Part shown: in pieces, positions 49,829-57,572 of the stretch
How positions within the stretch are numbered: position 1 is the stretch's first letter
Layout: each line of letters starts with the position of its first letter
Assembly: GCF_024529975.1 (NCBI RefSeq)
Contig: NZ_AP024897.1
Span: 1,550,001 to 1,614,000, forward strand
Source: Vibrio quintilis
GTDB taxonomy: Bacteria > Pseudomonadota > Gammaproteobacteria > Enterobacterales > Vibrionaceae
Length of the DNA: 64,000 nucleotides
Reading direction: 5' to 3'
Translations under genes and position numbers: made by a program
The notes under the pieces: model-generated
The model's input: only the letters and a program-made list of their open reading frames with translations
The model's database searches: none
Told to the model about the DNA's origin: nothing

Positions 49829-50164
49829 ATGAGTACTATAAATGTTGATAAACCACTCATTATTGAGTGCTTAAAAGAGTTAAGTGACATTGACTACCAG
49901 CAACGAGTATGGATTGTGGGTTCTACTGATGAGGTTTCTGGTTTCAACGATGTTGTTGCTGCCCTTTTTGATGATTCGCTCTTGGAGGACGCACTATTAA
50001 AGAACAAAGTTACATTTACGATGGAAGCTGATAATAAGCTTCGTTTACTAGGGGAACTGATAGCATTCCTGCCAGATAATATAACCACTAATGTTTTGGT
50101 ATCACAACCAAAATGGAAAGATATCGTCAAATTGTCTGGAGATGTATACCACTTGATTAAGTAG
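49829..50164 (+). CDS. Probable immunity protein for the 48.9-49.8 kb toxin tip
   Basis: 111 residues from the ATG at 49829 (an in-frame codon at 49817 overlaps the toxin stop region; GAGG upstream of 49829). Acidic, soluble: QRVWIVGSTDEVSGFNDVVAALFDDSLLEDALL. Immediately follows the toxin C-terminus, the standard tip/immunity order. Confidence 0.65.
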   Translation: MSTINVDKPLIIECLKELSDIDYQQRVWIVGSTDEVSGFNDVVAALFDDSLLEDALLKNKVTFTMEADNKLRLLGELIAFLPDNITTNVLVSQPKWKDIVKLSGDVYHLIK

Positions 50165-50451
50165 TTGTTACAAAGAGTGGAGGGAAGCGAATAAAAAATA
50201 GAATTCCAGATAAAGGTGAGCCAGGTAACGTTGCTGAGAATCCCGCAGGTACTACGCGTAAAAGGTATGGCTCTGATGGCAATGTTTAAAATGAATGGAA
50301 CAAAGGGCATTGGCCAGACGCTCCCAAAAATGAACAGAGTGATCATATTCACGATTATAAACCTAATCCACGAAATCCATCTGGACTTGGTGAGAGAATG
50401 TCTGGTCGGGAGCCTGGACCAAGAGACTTACATGATATGGATCTCTTATAG
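50161..50451 (+). pseudogene. Second displaced toxin C-terminus, interrupted by TAA
   Basis: One frame reads GGKRIKNRIPDKGEPGN, AENPAGTTRKRYGSDGNV, then TAA at 50287-50289, and continues in the same frame NEWNKGHWPDAPKNEQSDHIHDY to RDLHDMDLL, stopping at 50449-50451. The KYGxDG...H...D-HxHD arrangement is typical of Rhs/CDI-type toxin tips. It has no start codon and no clear immunity gene after it. Confidence 0.6.
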
Positions 50452-50645
50452 GTGGAATACTAAGTGCAATTAATTTGTAGCAATGAAAAATGAATAGCCT
50501 ACTTTGTAGGCAGCAATAGCTTGCTTGATTGATGGGGAAATTGAAAAATAGAAATATTTGATGTTGGTTCATCTGTATGTATAAATATCAATTTTAATAT
50601 GAGGCCGTCTTCGGTTTATCAAAAAGTTCAATTTAAGTTTGTTGG

Positions 50646-50924
50646 ATGTATACCCAAACAACCCTGCATCTTCAGGTTGCTTGGGTATATACATACGGAC
50701 AATCAATAGTTGGAAAGATAACGAAGGAAACTTATGAGGTTACAACCCACTATAAGAACAATATAGATGTAAATATGGACGGAGAAATTGATGCATCAGA
50801 TCAGTTAAGCTCGTCAACAAAAACAGATATCAGATACCAAGATGAAATAGTCGATGTACACGATACATGGAAGGAAACAGTTTATGAAGATACACATGTT
50901 AGTTTTTCGGCGCCTGGTTATTAA
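50646..50924 (+). pseudogene. Toxin-like C-terminal fragment with EF-hand/dockerin-type loop
   Basis: The frame runs through the palindrome; the meaningful part starts near 50700 (IVGKITKETYEVTTHYKNN). It contains DVNMDGEIDASD, a canonical DxNxDGxxxxxD calcium loop, and ends VYEDTHVSFSAPGY. The ATG of an exported protein overlaps its 3' end. Probably the C-terminus of a tip whose upstream part was lost. Confidence 0.4.
50648..50690 (+). repeat. REP-like palindrome
   Basis: TATACCCAAACAACCCTG / CAGGTTGCTTGGGTATA around CATCTT, nearly identical to the copy at 27762. It interrupts the 5' side of the EF-hand-containing fragment. Confidence 0.85.
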
Positions 50925-51540
50925 CCTCGCATTAGTCTTATTATGTCGAGTTTCTTATGCAAATGATGCTTGTAGTGTAATCGGCAAATATGTAAATGTT
51001 GGAGTTGAACAGTCTGAAATTTCTGAAAAAATATTTGGTATAGAAAGAGAAATGAGTGAGTTGCGATATGTAGCGGAAATTGAAAATTCAATTGGAAATG
51101 ATCATTATGAATACCATGACTATGAGAAATTTATTAAATGTATTGATGGTTATGATTCAAGGTTTATAAAAAGGAACTCCACTTATTTTAAACTATCATT
51201 AATATCAGTATTGAAGAATAAAATGCCTGTTTCTGAAGAAAAGAGAATTATGAAATATGTAATTAAAGAGTTACATTCAGACGATAATTTGATTTTGGGA
51301 CAAGCCGTGCGTGCAACGGTACCTTTTAATAATGATATGTTTATCCCTTATCTTAAGGATATTATTATTAATAATAAAAATAATAGAGGACTTCAGAAGC
51401 TTACGATAGATATGTTATCGTATATAAGTGGAAGTAAAACCCGGGAAGCTTTTAATGAAATTAAAAATGAGATATCTGATCCTAAATTGATCAATTTAAT
51501 TGATAACAGGTTAAATAAATTCAATGATATGTATCATTGA
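50884..51540 (+). CDS. Exported protein, possible periplasmic immunity protein
   Basis: 218 residues. N-terminal signal (RRLVINLALVLLCRVSYA). The mature part is helical with alternating Lys/Ile/Asp, ending in HEAT-like helices (GLQKLTIDMLSYISGSKTREAFNEIKNEI). Overlaps the preceding fragment by 41 bp, as toxin/immunity pairs often do. An exported immunity would imply a toxin acting in the periplasm. Very A+T-rich, unlike the core genes. Confidence 0.55.
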   Translation: MKIHMLVFRRLVINLALVLLCRVSYANDACSVIGKYVNVGVEQSEISEKIFGIEREMSELRYVAEIENSIGNDHYEYHDYEKFIKCIDGYDSRFIKRNSTYFKLSLISVLKNKMPVSEEKRIMKYVIKELHSDDNLILGQAVRATVPFNNDMFIPYLKDIIINNKNNRGLQKLTIDMLSYISGSKTREAFNEIKNEISDPKLINLIDNRLNKFNDMYH

Positions 51541-51565
51541 AGATGATTGCTCGGTCCCAGTTAAG

Positions 51566-51949
51566 ATGAAAAAATTATATTTTATATTATTACATTTATT
51601 AGCAATTTTTGGTTTTATATCATTCATGTTGAGTGTTGCAAATAGCTTAAACTTGTCTGAATGCCACTCTGTTTTTGGGCAGGTAATATATTCTCTAGAT
51701 TCTTCAAAAAGTGCTTATGCCAGGTTTCAATCATGTAAAAAAGAGCCATCAGTGATGGAAGTGTGGATGCGTATTTAATCAGATGGGAGTGAAGTGTTAG
51801 TTTTTAGTGCTAAATATTCTTCTACAAAAAAGTTGGATCTTCAATGGGATAATTCTGGAAACTTAACCATAATTTATCCATCTTCCATTTCTCCTGGTAC
51901 TCATTTGAGACGATATAATGGAACAGAGATTTATTATAAAAAATATTAA
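51566..51949 (+). pseudogene. Membrane-anchored small protein interrupted by TAA
   Basis: ATG at 51566; hydrophobic N-terminal anchor (LYFILLHLLAIFGFISFML). The frame stops at TAA 51776-51778 after VMEVWMRI and continues in the same frame SDGSEVLVFSAKYSSTKKLDLQWDNSGNLTIIYPSS to a stop at 51947-51949. The pattern after the stop completes a beta-rich domain like small lipoprotein or DUF5412-like proteins often found as immunity genes. Intact length would be 127 residues. Confidence 0.5.
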
Positions 51950-52045
51950 AAGTCTACTCTTAAGCTACCGTCTTGGGATGTGAATTTGGATACTAATAAA
52001 TTGTTTAGTAAAACTAGTGATTTTATTAATTTGAGGTCAGGTCTA

Positions 52046-52100
52046 TTCGTGAAATTGCGCAGGCAAACCAGCAGGACACGAAGGCAGAAGATGAATAAAA
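52046..52100 (+). repeat. 55-bp copy of the hicB 3' end
   Basis: Matches 54235-54289 exactly: the last 16 codons and stop of hicB (REIAQANQQDTKAEDE). It sits without the rest of hicB, just upstream of the second Rhs-tip repeat. Confidence 0.9.
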
Positions 52101-52125
52101 GAGACTTGGTATAAGTCTTAATCCA

Positions 52126-52373
52126 AAGCCCGCACTCGCGGGCTTTTTACACAGGGCCCGTCTGTCCCAACTCTCCACCAATCACCTCATAACCATCATT
52201 ATCGATCGAACCAAGCCAACATTTTCTTCTGAGATTTTGCAAATATAGGTTGCTTTGTGGGTTTATGATCAGGATCTTGGGCGGTTTATCAGTGCGGATC
52301 CGGACATACAGGCCCCGTTTGTGACAAACAGCTTTAACCGGTATGCGTATGTGTGGAATAATCCGCTGAAGTA
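52126..52373 (+). repeat. 248-bp direct repeat, copy 2
   Basis: Same sequence as 48788-49035. Divergence begins exactly within the Rhs codons KYTDP (TAT ACT GAT versus TAC ACG GAT), where tips normally become variable. Confidence 0.9.
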
Positions 52374-52395
52374 CACGGATCCCTCAGGTTATTGA
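52255..52395 (+). pseudogene. Truncated orphan Rhs tip
   Basis: Rhs core end (YDQDLGRFISADP...LKYTDPSGY) followed at once by TGA at 52393-52395. No toxin domain in frame. An immunity-type gene follows 51 bp later. Confidence 0.7.
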
Positions 52396-52446
52396 TCAGT
52401 TCAATAAAGCGGTACAGAGCATCGAACACGTATTTTAGGTGAAATT

Positions 52447-52728
52447 ATGCTTACAATTGAAGCAAAAATATACTTTAAAAAGCAAGAGGATGGTGGGTTT
52501 CACAAGAATGGAGTTTCGGGAATGCAAACTTCATTTTCTGTCACTGATGACCTTATCATGTGCAAAGTTATAGGTAAGGGTGACCTTTCCGACTTTGTGC
52601 TTGGCAAAGAATATGAGGTTTCGATTGAACTCCCTTATGGTGAAATGTTTGAGGCGGAAATACAAAAAGGCTACAAATTCCATTTGAATATTGGTGGGAA
52701 AGAGTTTGCTAATGGCGTAGTTCTCTAA
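52447..52728 (+). CDS. Probable immunity protein
   Basis: 93 residues, AGGTGA site 4 nt upstream. Beta-rich and acidic: IEAKIYFKKQEDGGFHKNG and LSDFVLGKEYEVSIELPYGEMFEAEIQKGYKF. Placed after a truncated Rhs tip. No family assigned. Confidence 0.55.
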   Translation: MLTIEAKIYFKKQEDGGFHKNGVSGMQTSFSVTDDLIMCKVIGKGDLSDFVLGKEYEVSIELPYGEMFEAEIQKGYKFHLNIGGKEFANGVVL

Positions 52729-52960
52729 CGTTACAAACAAAGTAACCGGTGCCAGAACTCTGAAAGACTGGGACTTTGATGCTGATCCTGCGATCGCAAA
52801 CGCTTGGAATCGTATGCAAGCTGGAACACAAACAGCTGCGGATATGAAAATTCCTAAACATGAACTATTTGAGTCTAAGTTTGAAGGTATTTTTAAGACT
52901 AACTATAGAACTTCTCATAATGCCGCTAATAGAGCGGGTTACCACTCAGGGTTAGAATAA
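52721..52960 (+). pseudogene. Displaced toxin C-terminal fragment
   Basis: Open frame without a start codon, bounded upstream by a stop at 52718-52720. Reads ARTLKDWDFDADPAIANAWNRM and HELFESKFEGIFKTNYRTSHNAANRAGYHSGLE. Its stop overlaps the ATG of the next small gene (TAATG), the usual toxin-immunity junction. It resembles Rhs/MafB-type toxin tips; the specific activity is not recognisable. Confidence 0.6.
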
Positions 52961-53199
52961 TGGCAGTTTATATTGATATAAAAAAGAAAGAGACCAAAGA
53001 TGCTGAGGTCGTCTATTCCTATGCAATAGAAGCTTTATCTCCCGGTCTACTGTCTTTAAACACTAAGAATGGTGAAGTAAGCCAGTTGAAAAAGATAGAA
53101 AGTGATAACGATGAAATGCTGTTTGCAAGAGCTGTTCATAAGGTTAAAAAAGCTTTCGATAAAGGAGAATTACCAGACGTTTTAGTCTGGGCGTCATAG
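52960..53199 (+). CDS. Probable immunity protein of the 52.7-52.96 kb toxin fragment
   Basis: 79 residues, start overlapping the toxin stop. VYIDIKKKETKDAEVVYSYAIEALSPGLLSLN, then ARAVHKVKKAFDKGELPDVLVWAS. Small, mixed-charge, soluble. Coupled placement is the main evidence. Confidence 0.6.
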   Translation: MAVYIDIKKKETKDAEVVYSYAIEALSPGLLSLNTKNGEVSQLKKIESDNDEMLFARAVHKVKKAFDKGELPDVLVWAS

Positions 53200-53316
53200 A
53201 AGTTAATCAAAGCGAGACTATTCATAATTCTGTGTCACGCTTATTCTTATAAAACCAGATGCTTATCCAGCCAGGCTGGAAAATGGATGCTCAATTGCGA
53301 CAGCGTTAAATTCCAG

Positions 53317-53391
53317 TTTTACACAGAGCCCGTCTGTCCCAACTCTCCACCAATCACCTCATAATCATCATCGATCGAACCAAGCCCACAT
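53317..53391 (+). repeat. Partial, diverged third copy of the 248-bp repeat
   Basis: Matches the first part of the repeat (ACACAG-GCCCGTCTGTCCC through the GATCGAACCAAGCC segment) with a few substitutions and a short deletion, then is cut off at the MITE-like element. Confidence 0.8.
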
Positions 53392-53393
53392 CC

Positions 53394-53661
53394 TTTATAC
53401 CCAAGCAACCTGAAGATGCATGATTCAGCGTGCAGCCGAAAGGTGCAGTTCAAGGAAAGGGAATGCAGGAATGTACCCACCTTTCAAATTTACTTGACGC
53501 AGAAATGTGCCTTTCAGCTCACGTCCTTCGGGTGAGTTTGTCTGGCTTTGATACGGCGTGACTGATTTTCAACGTAGAATGACTCTGTCTTCAAATCAGT
53601 GCCTTGTCTCAAAGCCAGACAAATCTCACTGAACCCTGCATCTTCAGGTTGTTTGGGTATA
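53394..53661 (+). mobile_element. MITE-like element with terminal inverted repeats
   Basis: About 265 bp. Left end TATACCCAAGCAACCTGAAG, right end is its inverse (CTTCAGGTTGTTTGGGTATA with two changes). An internal inverted repeat (GTGAGTTTGTCTGGCTTTGA and its near-complement about 75 bp later) would form a long hairpin. It codes for nothing. The ends equal the short palindromes elsewhere in the window, which may be solo or collapsed copies. Its right end abuts the truncated hicA. Confidence 0.75.
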
Positions 53662-53820
53662 GATAAAAATGGATGGGAACTTATCAGCACCAGAGGAAGT
53701 CACCACAAATTCCGGCATCCGGATTATCCATACCCGGTGATTGTTCCACATCCGAAGAAAGATTTAAAAACAGGGCTGGTAAGAAAATTAATCCAGCAGG
53801 CCGGGTTATATACATATTGA
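53659..53820 (+). pseudogene. hicA: hicA toxin, 5' end removed by the MITE-like element
   Basis: Residual ~53 residues DKNGWELISTRGSHHKFRHPDYPYPVIVPHPKKDLKTGLVRKLIQQAGL contain the HicA dsRNA-binding-like core with GSHHKF (catalytic His). The usual first ~12 residues are missing and the frame continues into the element, where only a GTG at 53599 without a ribosome site could start it. Probably inactive. hicB follows 30 bp later. Confidence 0.75.
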
Positions 53821-53849
53821 TCAGGCAAATAACTGAACAGGAACCCAAC

Positions 53850-54287
53850 ATGTTATATCCAATTGCGATTGAAACCGGTGATAAAGAATACGCTTATGGC
53901 GTCGTTTTTCCTGATTTGCCCGGCTGTTTCTCGGCGGGTGATACGTTAGAAGAAGCACTGGCAAATGCGAAAGAGGCCGTCACATACTATCTGGAAGATC
54001 TGGCTGAACATGAACAGGTGCCGCCTGCTGCAGGCTCATTATCAGACTGGCAGAAGGACGAAGCTTATCAGGGCTGGGCGTGGGCGGTAGTTGAAATCGA
54101 TATTGAGCCGTATCTGGGTGGCGCGGTGAAGAAAAATGTCACGCTTCCCAGATTACTGCTGATGAAAATTGATAATCTGGTGAAAAGTAACCCGGCTTAT
54201 AAAGACCGTTCTCACTTTTTGCAAACGGCGGCATTTCGTGAAATTGCGCAGGCAAACCAGCAGGACACGAAGGCAGAAGATGAATAA
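53850..54287 (+). CDS. hicB: HicB-family antitoxin
   Basis: 145 residues. N-terminal partial RNase H-like fold (YPIAIETGDKEYAYGVVFPDLPGCFSAGDTLEEALANAKEAV) and a C-terminal ribbon-helix-helix DNA-binding region (VTLPRLLLMKIDNLVKSNPAYKDRSHFLQTAAFRE). Normally binds HicA and represses the operon. Intact here while the toxin is truncated. Confidence 0.92.
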   Translation: MLYPIAIETGDKEYAYGVVFPDLPGCFSAGDTLEEALANAKEAVTYYLEDLAEHEQVPPAAGSLSDWQKDEAYQGWAWAVVEIDIEPYLGGAVKKNVTLPRLLLMKIDNLVKSNPAYKDRSHFLQTAAFREIAQANQQDTKAEDE

Positions 54288-54355
54288 AATCGGCTGAAAA
54301 GCTTCCACCGCCGTGCAGTTACTCCCCTGAACCTGCTGGCGGCAGGCTGATATGA

Positions 54356-55057
54356 CTAAACCAGCACCGAATACCAGAATACCTTACCGATAATGCGTAT
54401 CTGTTGTACTTCATCGCCGGAGTAGGTTTCATCCGGATATTCTTCATGATTAAAACTCCGGATACGCAGGCCGCCACCGGGCACCCGGTATAAGGTTTTT
54501 ACCCTCAGCATTCCATCATGATCAATCGCAAACATTTTACCGTCTTTAACTGCGGTGCTGGCTGTATCGACGCCGACTGTTGCGCCGTCAGGCAGGACAG
54601 GCTCCATGCTGTTGCCGCTGACCCGCACGCAGGCGGCGTGTTGCGGATCAACATTCTGTTGTTTGAGTGTGGCACGGGCAAATCTGAGCTTTGGTCCGTG
54701 ATTCTCCCTGACTTCCGCCATGCCGTGGCCGGCAGACAGAGCTACTTCGGTAAAGAAGGGCAGTTCCACTTCATCGGAGGATAACGCTGTCTGACTGTTC
54801 CAGGGATCCATTTCACCCAGCCATGAGGCATTGCCATGTTCTGACTGATCTGCGGGTGCTGAATCACCGAGCAGCAGCCAGTCCGGCTGGCACTGAAGGG
54901 CTTTACATAAAGCGATCAGATTCTGGCCACTTGGCTTTGAGGCGCCATTGACCCACTGGCTGACCGAGCCCTTTGAAGCACCGGTCAGTTTGACGATATT
55001 GACTGCTTTTAAGCCTAAAGCCTGCATTCTTTGTTTGATTCGTTCTGAGGCACTCAT
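54356..55057 (-). CDS. Phage CI/C2-like repressor with S24 self-cleavage domain
   Basis: 233 residues. N-terminal XRE helix-turn-helix (AVNIVKLTGASKGSVSQWVNGASKPSGQNLIAL) and a C-terminal LexA-like peptidase S24 domain: cleavage Ala-Gly in ALSAGHG, Ser in VSGNSMEPVLPDG, Lys in LRVKTLYR. Cleavage on RecA activation would derepress the rightward tail operon. Divergent from the Q-like gene, with a palindromic operator between them. Confidence 0.93.
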   Translation of the reverse strand: MSASERIKQRMQALGLKAVNIVKLTGASKGSVSQWVNGASKPSGQNLIALCKALQCQPDWLLLGDSAPADQSEHGNASWLGEMDPWNSQTALSSDEVELPFFTEVALSAGHGMAEVRENHGPKLRFARATLKQQNVDPQHAACVRVSGNSMEPVLPDGATVGVDTASTAVKDGKMFAIDHDGMLRVKTLYRVPGGGLRIRSFNHEEYPDETYSGDEVQQIRIIGKVFWYSVLV

Positions 55058-55121
55058 TGTTTGTTTATCTGAATTTGTGTGTTTTGTTTAATAGACAACT
55101 GATTGCTTTTAAGTTAGATTT

Positions 55122-55137
55122 GTTTGGAATTCCAAAC
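55122..55137 (+). promoter_or_regulatory. Candidate repressor operator
   Basis: Perfect 16-bp palindrome GTTTGGAATTCCAAAC in the divergent intergenic region. Nearby weaker GTTTG/CAAAC-like half-sites and a poor -35/-10 pair (TTGTTT, 16 bp, TAGCAT at 55142-55169) point rightward. Confidence 0.55.
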
Positions 55138-55229
55138 TAACTTGTTTTCTGACCTGTTTAACCTAGCATTTTTTGTCGGTCTCCCCAATCGTTAATGCCG
55201 GAAACGGGAAAATTTATGGAGTAAATACA

Positions 55230-55622
55230 ATGACAAATACTATCATTCATACCACTGACTGGCTGATTGAGCAATGGGTTCACTGGCTCCGTCACAACCG
55301 GGAAGGTGTGGCCGGATACGCTTCAAGCTCAACTTTTACCCGTTTACTGGGAAACGGACTGCCGTCTCCCGGGATTACGGATGAAGACGCCATGCTGGTT
55401 GATGGCGCAATCGCCCGGCTTAGTCAACGTAATCCGCAGATGGCCAAAGCATTAACACTGTATTTCTTTGCCGGCGGTAATATTTCTTATGTGGCGAGGC
55501 AGCTCAACCTTGATCGCCGTCAGGCCACCATCCTTGTTAAATCAGGTACTGCATGGATTGATGCGGTGATTGATTTATCTGAATCAGCAAAAAATCAGAA
55601 GGCTGAACATAAAAAAGTTTAA
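55230..55622 (+). CDS. Phage antitermination protein Q-like
   Basis: 130 residues from the ATG at 55230 (GGAG 9 nt upstream); an earlier in-frame start at 55173 is less likely. The body (LIEQWVHWLRHNREGVAGYASSSTFTRLLG, then MLVDGAIARLSQRNPQMAKALTLYFFAGGNISYVARQLNLDRRQATILVKSGTAWID) matches the Phage_antitermQ family that lets RNA polymerase read through into late genes. Next to the repressor, so likely the late-gene activator of the tail module. Confidence 0.85.
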   Translation: MTNTIIHTTDWLIEQWVHWLRHNREGVAGYASSSTFTRLLGNGLPSPGITDEDAMLVDGAIARLSQRNPQMAKALTLYFFAGGNISYVARQLNLDRRQATILVKSGTAWIDAVIDLSESAKNQKAEHKKV

Positions 55623-55638
55623 AAAAGTAAACTTTTTT
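55611..55638 (+). terminator. A/T-stem hairpin at the end of the Q-like gene
   Basis: AAAAAAGTTT / AAACTTTTTT around an 8-nt loop, overlapping the Q stop codon; ends in T6. Could act as terminator or as part of a Q-dependent read-through site. Confidence 0.55.
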
Positions 55639-55701
55639 CCCGCAACCTATTGCAAATGTGTGCACAGTAATATATAGTATATCCCATAGTCTCAATACAT
55701 C

Positions 55702-55733
55702 CGCCCTGAAGTACATACTTCAGGGCGTTTTTG
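55702..55733 (+). terminator. Terminator before the IS200-type element
   Basis: CGCCCTGAAGT / ACTTCAGGGCG perfect 11-bp stem, ACAT loop and T5. It lies where Q-modified polymerase would have to read through to reach the tail genes. Confidence 0.85.
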
Positions 55734-55817
55734 TTGTCATCCCTAAACCACCGCCTTGGGCGGTGGTGATTGAACCTTGGGGCTATTGCCCGAAGAAATG
55801 CCCATGTTAGAAGTAAA

Positions 55818-55842
55818 CCTCTTATTCACCACAAGTAAGAGG
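55818..55842 (+). promoter_or_regulatory. Hairpin hiding the transposase ribosome site
   Basis: CCTCTTA / TAAGAGG stem whose right arm contains the AAGAGG ribosome site 11 nt before the tnpA ATG; low translation by sequestration is a known IS200 trait. Confidence 0.6.
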
Positions 55843-55853
55843 AAACAAAAAAC

Positions 55854-56291
55854 ATGGGCGACTATAGAAGTTCATCACATGTCTATTGGCGTTGTAAATA
55901 CCATATAGTTTGGACGCCGAAATACAGATTCAAGATCCTGAAAGGTAACGTAGGTAAGGAGCTTTATCGCTCAATCTATATTTTATGCAATATGAAAGAT
56001 TGCGAGGTCTTGGAACTAAATGTTCAGCAAGATCATGTTCATCTGGTTGTGATAGTTCCACCAAAAGTGTCTATCTCAACGTTGATGGGGATGTTGAAAG
56101 GACGTTCGGCAATCCGGTTGTTTAACAAATTCCCGCATATAAGAAAGAAGCTCTGGGGAAATCATTTTTGGGCAAGAGGTTACTTTGTCGATACGGTTGG
56201 CGTAAATGAAGAAATCATCAGACGTTACGTCAGACACCAAGATAAGAAAGATCAAGAATACGAGGCGCAGTTAGAGTTGAAGATGAACTAA
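55854..56291 (+). CDS. tnpA: IS200-type transposase TnpA (Y1 HUH)
   Basis: 145 residues. HVYWRCKYHIVWTPKYRFKIL, the HUH motif DHVHLVV and the catalytic-tyrosine region FWARGYFVDTVG are intact, so it looks functional. Acts on single-stranded DNA hairpin ends. Confidence 0.95.
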   Translation: MGDYRSSSHVYWRCKYHIVWTPKYRFKILKGNVGKELYRSIYILCNMKDCEVLELNVQQDHVHLVVIVPPKVSISTLMGMLKGRSAIRLFNKFPHIRKKLWGNHFWARGYFVDTVGVNEEIIRRYVRHQDKKDQEYEAQLELKMN

Positions 56292-56358
56292 CAGCGCGAG
56301 AATGCTCCCTTTCAGGGGGCTGTAAACCAAAGCCGCCTTCTAAGAAGGCGGATTTTTA

Positions 56359-56636
56359 CTTCTGCCTTTGTGATGAGACTCTTTTGATTTACCCCGGTGC
56401 CGGTACTTTTTATCCGATTGGATGACAAGTCGCTGGTCCGGGGTTTTTCGTTTTCGCGACAACCATTCACCGCATCGCTAAAGGTTCATCTTCACCGGTG
56501 AATCAAAGCTGGCAGACTGCGGTCCCCCGGATGGTTGATGTGAAATGAAGGCGGCCTGACCGGTCGCCTTTTCTTTTTCTTAATTCACACACTTTCATTA
56601 ACAAACATGTTCGTATGAGCATGAGGAGAAAATATT
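56359..56636 (+). other. Intergenic remnant upstream of the tail operon
   Basis: No complete gene. A start-less frame ending MVDVK* (56547) could be the 3' end of a lost head-tail gene. A hairpin AAGGCGGCC / GGTCGCCTT with a T-rich tail (56548-56578) then precedes the tube gene ribosome site (GAGGAG). Confidence 0.4.
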
Positions 56637-57572
56637 ATGGCAGACGGTTCTCGTCATCTGATTAGTCTTGTCGCTGAATCAACTTACGGCGTCACACCTG
56701 ACAGTCCGGAATTTACCCCAATCCGTCATACAGGCACGACACTGGCACTGACTAAAAATACCATGCAATCTGAAGAGATTCGTGCCGACCGGCAAATCTC
56801 TGATTTCCGCCACAGCACATCTCAGACCGGCGGCGATATTTCAACTGAACTGAGCTTTGGCAGTTTCGACCAGCTTTTGGAAGCTTCTCTTCTCGGGACC
56901 TGGAAAGAAGATGCTGATAAAAGCAGTCATTCACTGAAAGCAGGTGCAACGCGCCGCAGCTTCAGTGTGTTGCGTCACTTCTCAGACTTAGCTGAATCGG
57001 ATAAACCTTATCATCTGTTTACCGGGGTTGAAGTCAATACGCTGAATTTACAGGTGACACCGGACGCTGTGGTTTCAGCGACATTCACGGTCGTGGGTAA
57101 GGGCCTGTCGACGGCGGCACAGGCACCCGCAGGCATGAAATCCGGCACGGTATCATCCACACCGGTGATTAACTCGTTTACCGGCACACTCAAAGAAGGA
57201 GGTGAAAATATTGGGGTCGTGACAGAAATTCAGCTGACGCTGGAAAATGGCATTGACCCGCGCTTTATCATTGGTTCGAAAGAAACCATTCGTCCGCAGA
57301 TTGGCCGCTCAAATCTCTCGGGGCAGATCACGGCTTATTTTGAAAATGCACAGTTGCTGGATAAATTCATCAACGAAACGGAAACCAGTCTGGAATTTAC
57401 CCTGCCGGACGATGCCGGGAATGCTTACACCTTTATCATTCCGCGCATCAAATATAATGGCGGCCAGCCTGATGTATCCGGTCAGGGTTCTATTCAGCTG
57501 ACACTGCCATTCCAGGCACTGTTTGATGAAGCCCAACAATCCAACATTGTGATTCAGAGAAAGGCCGTCTGA
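56637..57572 (+). CDS. Non-contractile phage tail tube protein
   Basis: 311 residues. DGSRHLISLVAESTYGVTPDSPEFTPIRHTGTTLALTKNTMQSEEIRADRQISDFRHSTSQTGGDI is the Phage_tube_2-type major tail protein. First gene of a lambda-like tail operon; the stop overlaps the next ATG (TGATG). No sheath gene exists in this module, so the tail is flexible. Confidence 0.9.
   Translation: MADGSRHLISLVAESTYGVTPDSPEFTPIRHTGTTLALTKNTMQSEEIRADRQISDFRHSTSQTGGDISTELSFGSFDQLLEASLLGTWKEDADKSSHSLKAGATRRSFSVLRHFSDLAESDKPYHLFTGVEVNTLNLQVTPDAVVSATFTVVGKGLSTAAQAPAGMKSGTVSSTPVINSFTGTLKEGGENIGVVTEIQLTLENGIDPRFIIGSKETIRPQIGRSNLSGQITAYFENAQLLDKFINETETSLEFTLPDDAGNAYTFIIPRIKYNGGQPDVSGQGSIQLTLPFQALFDEAQQSNIVIQRKAV

Larger units (their letters stand above)
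55741..56358 (+). mobile_element. IS200/IS605-family insertion sequence (IS200-like, tnpA only)
   Basis: About 0.6 kb with subterminal hairpins rather than inverted repeats: left ACCACCGCC / GGCGGTGGT (55747-55767), right CCGCCTTCT / AGAAGGCGG (56333-56351). It contains one HUH transposase gene and no tnpB. Exact ends are uncertain because this family leaves no target duplication. Confidence 0.8.

Noticed and set aside
49496..51778. Stop codon reassignment or programmed read-through to explain the three in-frame stops
   Set aside because: The stops are of two kinds (TAG, TAA), TAA ends most genes in the window normally, and the interrupted genes are all in a decaying region.
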